Assembly (NCBI GenBank): GCA_030018695.1
Contig: JASEHI010000012.1
Location: 1 to 47,213, forward strand
DNA length: 47,213 nt
Reading direction: 5' to 3'
Origin: Anaerolineales bacterium
Lineage (GTDB): Bacteria > Chloroflexota > Anaerolineae > Anaerolineales > Villigracilaceae
Made by a program: the position numbers and the translations under genes. The notes below the pieces were generated by a model, which was not told the origin of the DNA, searched no databases, and was given only the letters and a program-made list of their open reading frames with translations. Shown in pieces: positions 25,469 through 33,636 of this stretch (its first letter is position 1; every line of letters begins with the position of its first letter).

Positions 25469-25504
25469 AGCGTGAACGATAGACAGTTCACGCTTTTTCG
25501 TTTT
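25469..25504 (+). terminator. Rho-independent terminator
   Basis: AGCGTGAAC (25469-25477) pairs with GTTCACGCT (25486-25494), followed by TTTTCGTTTT. It terminates the MPxTG gene. Confidence 0.85.
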
Positions 25505-26514
25505 CAGCCTCTATCTTTTTTCCGAGTAGGCCTTCGGCGCGGCCGCTGCACCAGCGCCACGCCGAGGATGACGACGACCATGCCAATCCACTGCAAGACC
25601 GTCAGGCGCTCGCCCAGCAGGAACCAGCCCATGATGGCGGTCAGGACCGGCGAGAGGTTGAGCATCACGTTCATCTCGAAGGCGGTCAGCACCTGAAGCG
25701 AGTGGTTGTACATGATATAGCCCAGGGCGGTGTTGACGGCTGCCAGCCAGAGTACCATGCCCCAGGTCGCAGGCGAGGCGTGCGGCAGCCCTTCGAGCGG
25801 CAGGGCGATCAGGAGCAGCAGTCCGCCGCCGAGGGCCAAGGGGATGGCCGTCAGCGCCAGCGTGTCCACTTTTTGAGCGCGGGCCGCGTCACGCCCCAAA
25901 ACGCCGAATACAGTAAATGCAATCAGACCGATGGACAGGATCGCCACACCCAGCGGCTCACCTGGCTTGAGACCAATCGAGAAAAACAAGACCGTCCCGC
26001 CTAGCGTGACCAGGATGCCGATGGTTTGGAGGCGGGTGGGGAGTTCTCTCAGCCAGATGACGCTGCCAAAAAGGATGAACAGCGTGATCATGCCCATCAT
26101 GAACGAGACTGTGGTGGCCGGCAGAAACTTCAACGACCAGAACATGGCGCCGTTGCCGATGGTATAGGCGCTCAAGCCGATGAAAAGGAGTTGCAGCCAG
26201 ATGCGGGGCGAGGTCGAAAATCGTCCGCCTTTGCGCAGCATGAAGGGCAGAAGGATAAGAAAGCCGATGAAATAGCGCAGCCCGCCGATGGTCAGCGGGC
26301 CAAGCTCCTTGAGCGCCAGCTTGACGAAGATGAACGAGGATGCCCAGATGAGGTTGACGAGGACGGCCTCGAGGATGGCGAGGGGATAGGAGGGTTTTTT
26401 CTGCAAAGGCAATTTTACCGCTGAGACCGCAGAGAACGCTGAGAAGAAATGAAAAACTCTGCGCTCTCGGCGTTCTCTGCGGTTAGTTTTTTTAATGGAT
26501 TCATTATTGCTCAA
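25504..26514 (-). CDS. EamA/DMT-family permease
   Basis: About 336 residues with ten membrane helices in two EamA repeats: VLVNLIWASSFIFVKLALKE with GLRYFIGFLILLP in the first, WLAAVNTALGYIMYNHSLQV with NLSPVLTAIMGWFLLGERLT in the second. DMT exporters move amino acids, nucleosides or other metabolites; substrate unknown. Odd: residues about 10-40 are encoded by a CTCTGCGGTT/AACCGCAGAG repeat (26412-26488), giving NRRERRERRVFHFFSAFSAV. The only upstream start in frame is TTG at 26514, overlapping the phosphohexomutase stop, so the true start may be within or after the repeat. The last residues are encoded by an ACCGAGTAGG-family repeat. Confidence 0.85.
   Translation of the reverse strand: MSNNESIKKTNRRERRERRVFHFFSAFSAVSAVKLPLQKKPSYPLAILEAVLVNLIWASSFIFVKLALKELGPLTIGGLRYFIGFLILLPFMLRKGGRFSTSPRIWLQLLFIGLSAYTIGNGAMFWSLKFLPATTVSFMMGMITLFILFGSVIWLRELPTRLQTIGILVTLGGTVLFFSIGLKPGEPLGVAILSIGLIAFTVFGVLGRDAARAQKVDTLALTAIPLALGGGLLLLIALPLEGLPHASPATWGMVLWLAAVNTALGYIMYNHSLQVLTAFEMNVMLNLSPVLTAIMGWFLLGERLTVLQWIGMVVVILGVALVQRPRRRPTRKKDRG
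26412..26488. repeat. Interspersed CTCTGCG repeat within DMT permease 5' end
   Basis: Shares AAAAACTCTGCGCTCT and GCGTTCTCTGCGGT with 24718-24763. Arranged as inverted halves (ACCGCTGAGACCGCAGAGAA ... TTCTCTGCGGTTAG). Confidence 0.75.
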
Positions 26515-27971
26515 GTCACACTTGCGGCGACTTTTTCGCCGTACCCCAGCAAGGCTTTGACCATTTCCATGTCGCGGCCCTCGGCGTAAACGCGCAAGAC
26601 CGGCTCGGTGCCGGAAGGCCGGATGAGCAGCCAGGAATCGTCGGCCAGGATGTATTTGACCCCATCCATGTTGCTAATCTCGACGACCTTCTGGCCGCCG
26701 ATCTCGGCCGGGGCTTGCCTGGTCAGGTACTCGCTCATCTCGGCCTTGGCGACCGGGTGGCTCAGGCGCAGGTCGGTGCGCTCGTAGAATGCCGGGCCGA
26801 CCTCTGCCAGCAGCTCTTCGATCAGGCTGTGCAGCGGTTTATGCGCCGCGGCAATCATCTCGACCAGCAGCAGGCCCATGATCGCCCCGTCGCCTTCGGG
26901 GATGTGACCCTTGAACGAGATGCCGCCCGATTCCTCGCCGCCGATGAGCACATCCTCTTTCAGCATGTGATCGGCGATGTGGTTGAAGCCGACCGGCGTC
27001 TCGTATAGTTTCAGGCCGTAACGTTTGCACAGGCGGTCAATCATGCGCGTGGTGGATACGGTGTGCACCACCGCGCCGCTCCAGCCGCGCTTTTCGACCA
27101 GATAGCGCAGGGAGAGGGCCATGATCTTGTGCGGGTCAACGAACGCGCCGCGGCCATCCATCGCGCCGATGCGGTCGGCGTCGCCATCCGTGGCCAGGCC
27201 AAAATCGCCCATGCCGGTGCTGACCGCGCCGGCCAGCGGGCTGAGATAGCGGGCGATCGGTTCGGGATGAGCGCCCCCGAAGCCGGGATTCATCTCGCCG
27301 CGGATCTCGCTGATCTCGCAGCCGGTGCCGTGTAAAAAGGTCTTGATCACGCCGCGCCCGGAGCCGTACATCGAGTCCACCACGAAGCGTTGCGGATTCT
27401 CGGCGATGATGTCACAGTTGATCAACTTGCGGACGTGCTCGAAGTACGCTGTCAGCGGGTTGAAGCGCTGGATCAGGCCAGCCTGGCGCGCCTGGTCGAA
27501 ATCCATCAGGTTCGGACCTCGGCCCCGTTCCTCGTTATCGTTGATGTAAACCTCCACCCGGCGGCACTGTTCGGGCAATGCCGATCCCCCGTAGGCCGAC
27601 TTGAGTTTCACGCCGTTGTAGCGCGGGGCGTTGTGCGAGGCAGTGATCATCACGCCGGCGATGGCGTTGAGATGCTGCACGGCAAAGGAAATGGCGGGCG
27701 TCGGTGCGTCGGATTGCGCCAGGAAAACGGTATAGCCATTGGCGGCCAGGACGCGCGCCGCTTCTCCGGCGTAGCGATCCGAGAGGAAACGCGTATCGAA
27801 GCCGACGACCATCTTGCGCGGGTCAGGCTGGCTTTGGCCGTTGCCGGCTTTGTCCCAATACTCGGAGGCGACTGCATCCGCGATCGCCTGGGTCAGCAGG
27901 CGCAGGTTGTTGAATGTAAAAGTATCTGAGATGACGGCTCTCCAGCCGTCGGTGCCAAAATGAATGGGCAT
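26511..27971 (-). CDS. Phosphoglucomutase/phosphomannomutase (alpha-D-phosphohexomutase)
   Basis: 486 residues. N-terminal FGTDGWRAVISDTFTF, phosphoserine loop TASHNAPRYNG with Ser112, metal loop DGDADRIGAMD, sugar-binding GGEESGGISFKGHIPEGDGA and phosphate-binding RPSGTEPVLRVYAE. All four domains of the superfamily are there. It interconverts hexose 1- and 6-phosphates; which sugar cannot be settled from these motifs, although GEESGG fits glucose/mannose types. TTGGAG precedes the ATG. It follows the DUF389 gene by 26 bp on the same strand. Confidence 0.95.
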   Translation of the reverse strand: MPIHFGTDGWRAVISDTFTFNNLRLLTQAIADAVASEYWDKAGNGQSQPDPRKMVVGFDTRFLSDRYAGEAARVLAANGYTVFLAQSDAPTPAISFAVQHLNAIAGVMITASHNAPRYNGVKLKSAYGGSALPEQCRRVEVYINDNEERGRGPNLMDFDQARQAGLIQRFNPLTAYFEHVRKLINCDIIAENPQRFVVDSMYGSGRGVIKTFLHGTGCEISEIRGEMNPGFGGAHPEPIARYLSPLAGAVSTGMGDFGLATDGDADRIGAMDGRGAFVDPHKIMALSLRYLVEKRGWSGAVVHTVSTTRMIDRLCKRYGLKLYETPVGFNHIADHMLKEDVLIGGEESGGISFKGHIPEGDGAIMGLLLVEMIAAAHKPLHSLIEELLAEVGPAFYERTDLRLSHPVAKAEMSEYLTRQAPAEIGGQKVVEISNMDGVKYILADDSWLLIRPSGTEPVLRVYAEGRDMEMVKALLGYGEKVAASVT

Positions 27972-27997
27972 GCGCGAACTCCAAAGAGAGGGATTTT

Positions 27998-29203
27998 TTA
28001 CCAGTTGGGCTGCGGTGTGGCGGTGACCAGCAGGAATTGCAGCACCCAGCCGGATTTGTTCAGCGTGGGGATGTAGATCTTCACCCAGATCGAGCCGTCC
28101 ACTTTTTCGACCTCCGGGAGGATTATCACCAGTGTATCATTGGAAAGGGTGATGAGCAAAAGGCTGCTTAAACCGGGTGCTTGCCTGACGTTCGCCCCGC
28201 CGTACTTCTCGGAGTAGATGCGTGCATAGACCGGCGTCGGCTGCGGCGTGATGGTCGGCGTGGGCGTCAAGGTGGCGGGGATCTTCAACGTCGGCGTGGC
28301 GGTCGGGCCAGGCGGCGAGGGAGTAATCGTGATCGTCGGGGTTCGTGACGGCGTGGCCGTCGCTGCCTGAGTCAGGGTGGGCGCGGAAGTCGGGGTTCGA
28401 GTGGGCGCAGGAGATTGCGCCGGGATGAATGTCCCCATGCCGGCCAGGCCGAGGATGACGATCAGGTTCAGCAAGAGAATGAGGATTCCCAGGATGTAAC
28501 CGGCAAACGTGGCCGGGTGAAATCGCAGCATGGCAAGGGTAATTACGCCCAGGAAGGTTGCCAACGCCAGGTGGACGAGGAAGACCAGCAAGCCATTCGG
28601 CCAGGCATTCGCCAAACCGCTGCCAAGCCCGAAGGCGGCCGCGCTCAAGGGCAGGAACAGCTCGTAACTCAGCATGATGCTGGGCAGGAAGGGCTTGTCC
28701 TCCGAGCGGACGAATGAAACGACCAGCAGCACCGCGCCCAGCGCCAAGACGACCAGGTTAGGCCACCACAGATGGGAATAAATTTCCACTTGTGCGAAAG
28801 GCAATGGCATCCAGATGCGCGCCGCCAGTCCGGCCAGGAGGCTGCTGCCAAAGACCAATAGTCCGCCGATGAGCAACCCGCCCAGGGTTTGCAGGAAGAA
28901 GACCGCCGAGCCGGTGACGGTCGCCAGTGCCAGGCCGACCCAGGGGGTCATCAGCGGCGCGATCAGGATACCGAGCAGGAGCAGGCTTGCTGAATCCAGG
29001 ATATATCCCGCGCCCAGGATAGCGCCACACAGCAGGGAGAAGAGGAAGAATTCGAATGAAGGAAAGGCGCGCCGCGCCAGATTTTCCAGCAGGGCGGAGC
29101 GTTCATCCTCGCCTGGTGAGACGAGGTAACGTCGCCGCCTGCGCCGCGCGGGGGGCAGGCGGATGGGTTCTTCCGGGAAGGGGTTTTCTTCGGTCAGGTT
29201 CAT
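27998..29203 (-). CDS. DUF389 membrane protein with C-terminal SH3-like domain
   Basis: 401 residues. An Arg-rich cytoplasmic start, then about seven membrane helices with the DUF389 signature LDSASLLLLGILIAPLMTPW VGLALA (residues about 68-95). Next a Thr/Pro-rich linker (about 262-320), and an SH3b-type domain with KYGGANVRQAPGLSSLLLIT and SIWVKIYIPTLNKSGWV at the end. DUF389 proteins are of unknown function; the attached SH3b implies an extracytoplasmic ligand such as cell-wall polymer. The start overlaps the HAD gene stop (ATGA). Confidence 0.82.
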   Translation of the reverse strand: MNLTEENPFPEEPIRLPPARRRRRRYLVSPGEDERSALLENLARRAFPSFEFFLFSLLCGAILGAGYILDSASLLLLGILIAPLMTPWVGLALATVTGSAVFFLQTLGGLLIGGLLVFGSSLLAGLAARIWMPLPFAQVEIYSHLWWPNLVVLALGAVLLVVSFVRSEDKPFLPSIMLSYELFLPLSAAAFGLGSGLANAWPNGLLVFLVHLALATFLGVITLAMLRFHPATFAGYILGILILLLNLIVILGLAGMGTFIPAQSPAPTRTPTSAPTLTQAATATPSRTPTITITPSPPGPTATPTLKIPATLTPTPTITPQPTPVYARIYSEKYGGANVRQAPGLSSLLLITLSNDTLVIILPEVEKVDGSIWVKIYIPTLNKSGWVLQFLLVTATPQPNW

Positions 29204-29670
29204 TTGCGTAAACTCGCGACTATCCGTAGGGGTTTCTCCAGCAATTCGAGGGCTGCAAAGATGTCCGGCGTGACCAGGTCTGTGGCCAGCAGGGTCTCGA
29301 TAGCGACGCCCTCCTGGGACATCACACAGATGCCCAGGGCGGCCGCCTCGAGCATCCCGGCGTCGTTGGCGCCCTGTCCGATGGCGACGACCGTCTCCGC
29401 GCCCAGGCGTTGGACGTAGTCTGCTTTTTGGGCTGCCTCGTTCCCGGGCGGGATACGCACCGCCTTCAGGTTGAGCTGCCCGTCAATGACGGCCTGGCAC
29501 CCGTGCGTATCGGCGGTCAAGAGGTGGATCGTCAGGCGATCGCGCAGCGCGGCGATCTTCTTGACCAGGCCGTCCAGCAATTCTCCGTCCACGGCTAGCG
29601 TGCCGTTTACATCAGTGACGAGGTGATGCAGTTGCAGGTTGCCGCGTCCGGGAATGTTCAATTCGATCAT
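29200..29670 (-). CDS. HAD-family soluble P-type-ATPase-like phosphatase (COG4087 type)
   Basis: 156 residues. Motif 1 DVNGTLAVDG, motif 2 HLLTADTHG, motif 4 GQGANDAGML are all visible. Asn rather than Asp follows two residues after the nucleophile, as in the P-domain of P-type ATPases. This compact HAD without a cap is often called a soluble P-type ATPase; its substrate is unknown. Start at ATG 29670, where TATAAT lies 7 nt upstream, implying a leaderless transcript; an in-frame extension to 29763 is rejected. Confidence 0.85.
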   Translation of the reverse strand: MIELNIPGRGNLQLHHLVTDVNGTLAVDGELLDGLVKKIAALRDRLTIHLLTADTHGCQAVIDGQLNLKAVRIPPGNEAAQKADYVQRLGAETVVAIGQGANDAGMLEAAALGICVMSQEGVAIETLLATDLVTPDIFAALELLEKPLRIVASLRK

Positions 29671-29677
29671 CGGGTCT

Positions 29678-29683
29678 ATTATA
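29678..29683 (-). promoter_or_regulatory. -10 box of leaderless HAD gene
   Basis: Minus-strand TATAAT ends 7 nt before the ATG at 29670, without a Shine-Dalgarno. An AAGTAGGCC-type repeat (29687-29695) occupies the spacer to -35. Confidence 0.55.
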
Positions 29684-29750
29684 CAACCAAGTAGGCCTTC
29701 GGCAGGGGATGGGGGAAACGGGAATTCCCAAAGACTCGAATCATATACCA

Positions 29751-29778
29751 TTGACAACCGCAACTTCTTGCATATAAT
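29751..29778 (+). promoter_or_regulatory. Promoter of the T-box/trpB transcript
   Basis: TTGACA (29751-29756), 16 bp, TATAAT (29773-29778): a consensus promoter directly before the T-box leader. Confidence 0.8.
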
Positions 29779-29785
29779 CAGCCCT

Positions 29786-30190
29786 GATATTCAAAAGACG
29801 TTGAAGAGGACGAGTAAGCGCCGTACGACGGATCAGAGAGCAGGCGGTTGGTGAAAATCCTGCCCGAGACGACAGCGCCGAATGGACCTCGGAGTTGCAG
29901 GGCGAACGATTTAGTCTATTGGTCTCTTAGTCTGATGGTCAGATAGCCAAGACGACAAGACCACTCAATTACTTGACTGATCAAGTAACCCGCGCCGGAA
30001 GTTGCCGCCGTTATCTAGGCAAAGGGCATTATCCAGTGATCAGTGTTCAGTGGCCGTGCCCGAAAAGAGTGAGGCTGGCTTGATCCCGTTGCATCATCAA
30101 CGGGGTTTTTCGTTGGAAGCAGCCTAAGCTGGGTGGCACCACGGATGCGAAAGCGTTCGTCCCTTTTGGGATGAACGCGTTTATTTTTTG
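29786..30190 (+). promoter_or_regulatory. T-box riboswitch, tryptophan-specific
   Basis: Stem I begins with GAAGAGGACGAGTA. The specifier loop reads GCGCCGAATGGACCTCGG, giving specifier codon TGG (29883-29885) for tRNA-Trp. The T-box sequence AAGCTGGGTGGCACCACGG (30126-30144) carries TGGC, complementary to a GCCA tRNA end, as expected for the G73 discriminator of bacterial tRNA-Trp. The terminator pairs 30153-30163 with 30168-30178, followed by GTTTATTTTTT. Uncharged tRNA-Trp should stabilise the antiterminator and allow trpB expression. Odd: a CAGTGATCAGTG-type repeat (about 30036-30054) and a second terminator-like hairpin with T-run (30085-30110) lie between stem I and the T-box. Confidence 0.9.
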
Positions 30191-30201
30191 AGGAGGTCGA
30201 A

Positions 30202-30246
30202 ATGAATCTGCAAATCGAATTTGCGATTTCCTTACACCCGCCTTGA
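30202..30246 (+). CDS. Short ORF (14 codons) with strong ribosome site after the T-box
   Basis: Directly after the T-box terminator, GAGGAGG is followed 6 bp on by ATG and the peptide MNLQIEFAISLHPP. It may be the stub of a gene once following the T-box or a leader peptide. The rest of 30247-30340 holds hairpins (ACACCC...GGGTGT, CGAACGT...ACGTTCG). Confidence 0.3.
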   Translation: MNLQIEFAISLHPP

Positions 30247-30340
30247 AGGGTGTAGTGGCGTTTGTGCATTCGAACGTTTACACGTTCGTGCGTTACCAAA
30301 TTACTAATCTACCAAGTTACCAACCACCAAGGAGTCTCCC

Positions 30341-31714
30341 ATGTCTGACCAAACCCGTTTTCTGTTGAACGAAACCGACCTGCCGAAGTACTGGTACAAC
30401 GTGCTGGCCGACAGTCCTGTCCCGCCGGCGCCAGTGCTGCACCCGGCCACATTCGAGCCAGTCACGCCCGAGTTTCTGTCGGTGCTTTTTCCGATGGAAT
30501 TGATCCTGCAGGAAATCAGCACGGATCGTTTTATAGAAATTCCAGAGCCGGTGCGCGAGATCTACAAACTCTACCGCCCCACACCGCTGCACCGCGCCCG
30601 GCGGCTGGAGCAGGCGCTGGATACCCCCGCACATATCTATTACAAGAACGAGAGTGTCTCTCCGGCTGGCAGTCACAAGCCGAACACGGCCATCGCCCAG
30701 GCCTTTTACAACAAAGCCGCCGGGACCAAGTCCCTGACCACCGAAACCGGTGCGGGGCAGTGGGGCTCAGCGTTGGCACTGGCCTGCAATTTCTTTGGCC
30801 TCGACCTGGAAGTGTACATGGTGCGCGTCTCGTACGACCAGAAGCCCTACCGCCGCATCATGATGGAGACCTACGGCGCGCAGGTCTTCGCCAGCCCGAC
30901 GGAGCGGACACAGTTCGGGCGCTCGGTGCGGGCCACAGATCCGGAAAGCCCCGGCTCGCTGGGCATCGCCATCTCGGAGGCGGTGGAAGTCGCTGCCACA
31001 TCGAACGGGGCGAAGAAGTACAGCCTCGGTTCGGTGCTGAACCACGTCCTGATGCACCAGACGGTCATCGGCGAAGAAGCCTTGAAGCAGATGGACCTGG
31101 CGGGCGAGTACCCGGACGTGGTCATCGGCTGCGTTGGCGGCGGGTCGAACTTTGCCGGCCTCGCCTACCCGTTCCTGCGCCAGAACCTGAAAGATGGGCA
31201 GCGGACACGCCTGGTAGCCGTCGAGCCGACCGCCACGCCCTCTCTGACCAAAGGCGTGTACGCCTTCGATTACGGCGACACGGCCAAGATGGCTCCTATC
31301 GTCAAGATGCACACGCTGGGACACTCCTTCGTGCCGCCCTCCATCCACGCCGGCGGACTGCGCTACCACGGCATGGCCCCTAGCTTGAGCGCCTTGTGCG
31401 ACGCCGGATACATTGATGCTGTCGCCGTGCCGCAGGTGGCGACCTTCGAGGCTGCGCTGACGTTCGCGCGGGCGGAAGGCATCCTGCCCGCGCCCGAGTC
31501 GGCGCACGCCATCCGCGCCGTCATTGACGAGGCGCTGGACGCCAAGGCCAAGGGCGAGAAGCGCGTGATTCTATTCAACCTGTCGGGTCACGGGCACTTT
31601 GACATGGCAGCGTATCAGGCCTACCTGCGCGGGCAGTTGGAAGATTACGCCTATCCTGCCGAGGCGATCCAGGCCGCCATGCAGGATTTGCCTCAGGTGG
31701 CGGTGGAGGTGTAA
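30341..31714 (+). CDS. trpB: Tryptophan synthase beta chain-like protein, TrpB2 type
   Basis: 457 residues, longer than TrpB1 (~400), as usual for TrpB2. PLP lysine Lys113 in [24 protein letters not shown]; phosphate-binding [25 protein letters not shown], typical of TrpB2; and C-terminal NLSGHGHFD. The enzyme condenses indole (or O-phosphoserine in some TrpB2) with serine to tryptophan. AAGGAG precedes the ATG. The Trp T-box upstream (specifier TGG) confirms a tryptophan role independently of homology. No trpA lies in the window. Confidence 0.95.
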   Translation: MSDQTRFLLNETDLPKYWYNVLADSPVPPAPVLHPATFEPVTPEFLSVLFPMELILQEISTDRFIEIPEPVREIYKLYRPTPLHRARRLEQALDTPAHIYYKNESVSPAGSHKPNTAIAQAFYNKAAGTKSLTTETGAGQWGSALALACNFFGLDLEVYMVRVSYDQKPYRRIMMETYGAQVFASPTERTQFGRSVRATDPESPGSLGIAISEAVEVAATSNGAKKYSLGSVLNHVLMHQTVIGEEALKQMDLAGEYPDVVIGCVGGGSNFAGLAYPFLRQNLKDGQRTRLVAVEPTATPSLTKGVYAFDYGDTAKMAPIVKMHTLGHSFVPPSIHAGGLRYHGMAPSLSALCDAGYIDAVAVPQVATFEAALTFARAEGILPAPESAHAIRAVIDEALDAKAKGEKRVILFNLSGHGHFDMAAYQAYLRGQLEDYAYPAEAIQAAMQDLPQVAVEV

Positions 31715-31723
31715 AGATACAGA

Positions 31724-31758
31724 CAGACTTCCGAAGTTTTCAAGACTTCGGAAGTCTG
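31724..31758. repeat. Palindromic repeat/hairpin after trpB
   Basis: CAGACTTCCGAAGT (31724-31737) pairs with its complement (31745-31758), 7-nt loop, followed by CTTTTGG. Probably acts as terminator of trpB. Related to the hairpin at 42257-42293, with symmetric T:A to C:G changes. A second hairpin, TGTCAGG...CCTGACA, lies at 31785-31808. Confidence 0.7.
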
Positions 31759-31859
31759 CTTTTGGAAACCTGCGGTCACTTTTGTGTCAGGATCGGGAGA
31801 CCCTGACATATCAAGTTTCTTCTGTAGAGAGGCACCGTTCATCACCGCGCTCCAGGTGG

Positions 31860-32060
31860 TTATCGGGCGAGAAGGCGCTCGATTTCGCGACGTACCTCGC
31901 CCAGATCGACTTCGGGATTGCCGGTGAGGGCGGAAGAAATAACCTCTCCATCCGCTTGATGAACGTGATGGGGGAAATAGGAGACCTCAGGATGATGCGG
32001 CGCGATATAAGGACATTCGCTTATGAAACGAGCGAGGGCGTGATCGAAGGCAGTAGCCAT
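31860..32060 (-). pseudogene. TumE/DUF6516-like toxin remnant with internal deletion
   Basis: 66 residues. MATAFDHALARFISECPYIA resembles the N-terminus of TumE-type toxins, and HHPEVSYFPHHVHQADGEVI with EVRREIERLLA their C-terminus. About 50-60 residues expected in between are absent. It overlaps the upstream small gene by 40 bp, as toxin-antitoxin partners often do. Recognition is by remembered pattern, so uncertain. It may be dead. Confidence 0.45.
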
Positions 32061-32326
32061 TCCAGCAGGCTCCGCATGACGCGAGTACGTTGCAGGGATT
32101 CTGTCGCGTTGCGCCATTCAATCGAGTCTTCCCAGTCGGGATGTTCCTGGCCCTCGCCGCGTTTCAGGCGAGATTCCAGTTCTTCCAATGACCCACTATA
32201 GCGCTGTTCAAAACGCTGGAGGATGGCTTTCAGAACGGATTCGCGATCTCTGCTCTCATCCAATAAGCCAGAGAGCATGTTCTCAGAGATACCAGAAGGG
32301 AATGTTTGTAACATAATTTTTTGCAT
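32021..32326 (-). CDS. Small antitoxin-like protein
   Basis: 101 residues, charged and helical: LKAILQRFEQRYSGSLEELE and RGEGQEHPDWEDSIEWRNA followed by RVMRSLLEWLL. It matches a pattern I recall for small antitoxin-like proteins upstream of DUF6516 toxins. The ATG is preceded by AGGAGA. The companion toxin gene downstream looks deleted, so it may be an orphan antitoxin. DNA-binding motif not evident. Confidence 0.6.
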   Translation of the reverse strand: MQKIMLQTFPSGISENMLSGLLDESRDRESVLKAILQRFEQRYSGSLEELESRLKRGEGQEHPDWEDSIEWRNATESLQRTRVMRSLLEWLLPSITPSLVS

Positions 32327-32428
32327 GGCTTTCTCCTCTTAGGCAGATTGGACAAGAGGACAGTTCACTCGAAGGTGATTCTATCACAGCTTGAAAAGCG
32401 CCATTGGTTCACCCAATCACGAATTCTT

Positions 32429-33586
32429 CTACTCCCCCTCCTCCCCAAACACCACCACCAGCATGTGCTGGTTCAAGAATTGCGGCGTCCCTTCTTCGCC
32501 GGGGACGATCTGACCCAGGGTGTAGCCCCCGGCGATAGGCACCTCCGCACCCAGCACCTCCTGCACGGCGGCAACCTCCCCACCCGGCTGCGCCTCGAAG
32601 AGCATCCCCCAGGCCAGGTCAACCAGCACCAGCGCCAGGGCGGGTTTTGCCCCGTCCAGGGCGGCCATTGCCTCTCTTGTGGCAGTCTGCGCTGCCTGGC
32701 GGCAGGCGGCGAGACTGCCGACCAGCAGGCAGGCCTGGCTGTCGTTGCGCAGCGTGGCATTCATGCGGAAGGAGCCGTCCGCTTCCACGCGCAGCGGCGA
32801 GCGGATGAGCAGCGCCTCCCCCGGCCCTTCCAGGCCCAGCGGGTATAACCTTATCAGGTGGTTGAGGGGCGGCACGACCCAGTCGCTGGCCGGGTAGCCG
32901 AACAGTTGGGCATAGCTCTCCACGGCCGGACGCCCGTCCAGGGTGCGCAACCAGAAGCCGCGCGAGCGCGTCACGCGGAAACGGCTGCCCACCGGCTGCC
33001 AACCATGCCCATATCCGATGCCAATTTTGATCCCACTTTCCAGCCGTGCCAAAGCCAGGCCGCTCGAGCCAGCCTGTTTTCCGCTGATCTGGAAGGCATT
33101 CCCGGCGTGCAGGTCGCCGCTGGAGAGGGCGCCGACCAGCCGCGCGGCCGGCGGCAGGCTGGCGCATAATTGCTCAGCGTCGCCGTTGAAGCCGTCGGCG
33201 AAGAGCAGGGCGGTTTGATTGGGATTCTGGCTGAGTAATCCGGCGAGACCCTGTTCCGCCGCGTTTTCCCCCTGGGTGTACCCGGCCAGCCAATGGACAT
33301 CGGCTTTGGCGGCGTTGGAGCAGAGCAGGGCGACGACGACCGAGTGGGGGTGCATCCCATCCGCAGTCAGACCGGCTGGCGAGCTGAAGCCGACCAGGGG
33401 TGTCGGCCCGAGCAGGCTGCAGACCCCATTGACCACCTGCTGCGCCTCATACTGGTGAGAAGAAATCACCAGGCCAAGAATACACGATGCGCTGCCAAGC
33501 TGGTTGAGCGCCTGATGCGCGGCCTGCAGACCAGCCTCACGGCCATCCAGGGCTTGCGCCTTTCCAATTGCTGCGAGAAGGGTCAT
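32429..33586 (-). CDS. FIST-domain sensory protein
   Basis: 385 residues. FIST N-terminal domain (LGLVISSHQYEAQQVVNGVC, TPLVGFSSPAGLTADGMHPH, and GALSSGDLHAGNAFQISGKQ) and FIST_C domain (ASDWVVPPLNHLIRLYPLGL, then VPIAGGYTLGQIVPGEEG). FIST proteins are thought to bind small ligands such as amino acids and lie beside signalling genes. The histidine kinase gene ends 51 bp upstream on the same strand, supporting a sensor partner role. Start ATG at 33586 has GGAAG upstream; a TTG at 33604 is less likely. Confidence 0.88.
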   Translation of the reverse strand: MTLLAAIGKAQALDGREAGLQAAHQALNQLGSASCILGLVISSHQYEAQQVVNGVCSLLGPTPLVGFSSPAGLTADGMHPHSVVVALLCSNAAKADVHWLAGYTQGENAAEQGLAGLLSQNPNQTALLFADGFNGDAEQLCASLPPAARLVGALSSGDLHAGNAFQISGKQAGSSGLALARLESGIKIGIGYGHGWQPVGSRFRVTRSRGFWLRTLDGRPAVESYAQLFGYPASDWVVPPLNHLIRLYPLGLEGPGEALLIRSPLRVEADGSFRMNATLRNDSQACLLVGSLAACRQAAQTATREAMAALDGAKPALALVLVDLAWGMLFEAQPGGEVAAVQEVLGAEVPIAGGYTLGQIVPGEEGTPQFLNQHMLVVVFGEEGE

Positions 33587-33603
33587 CTTTCTTCCTTCAA
33601 TCA

Positions 33604-33633
33604 ATCGTAAATCGCAAATCGCAAATCGTAAAT
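33604..33633. repeat. Tandem 7-bp AATCGTA/AATCGCA repeat
   Basis: Four units (ATCGTAA, ATCGCAA, ATCGCAA, ATCGTAA) fill the gap between the kinase stop and the FIST start. Confidence 0.7.
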
Positions 33634-33636
33634 CCT

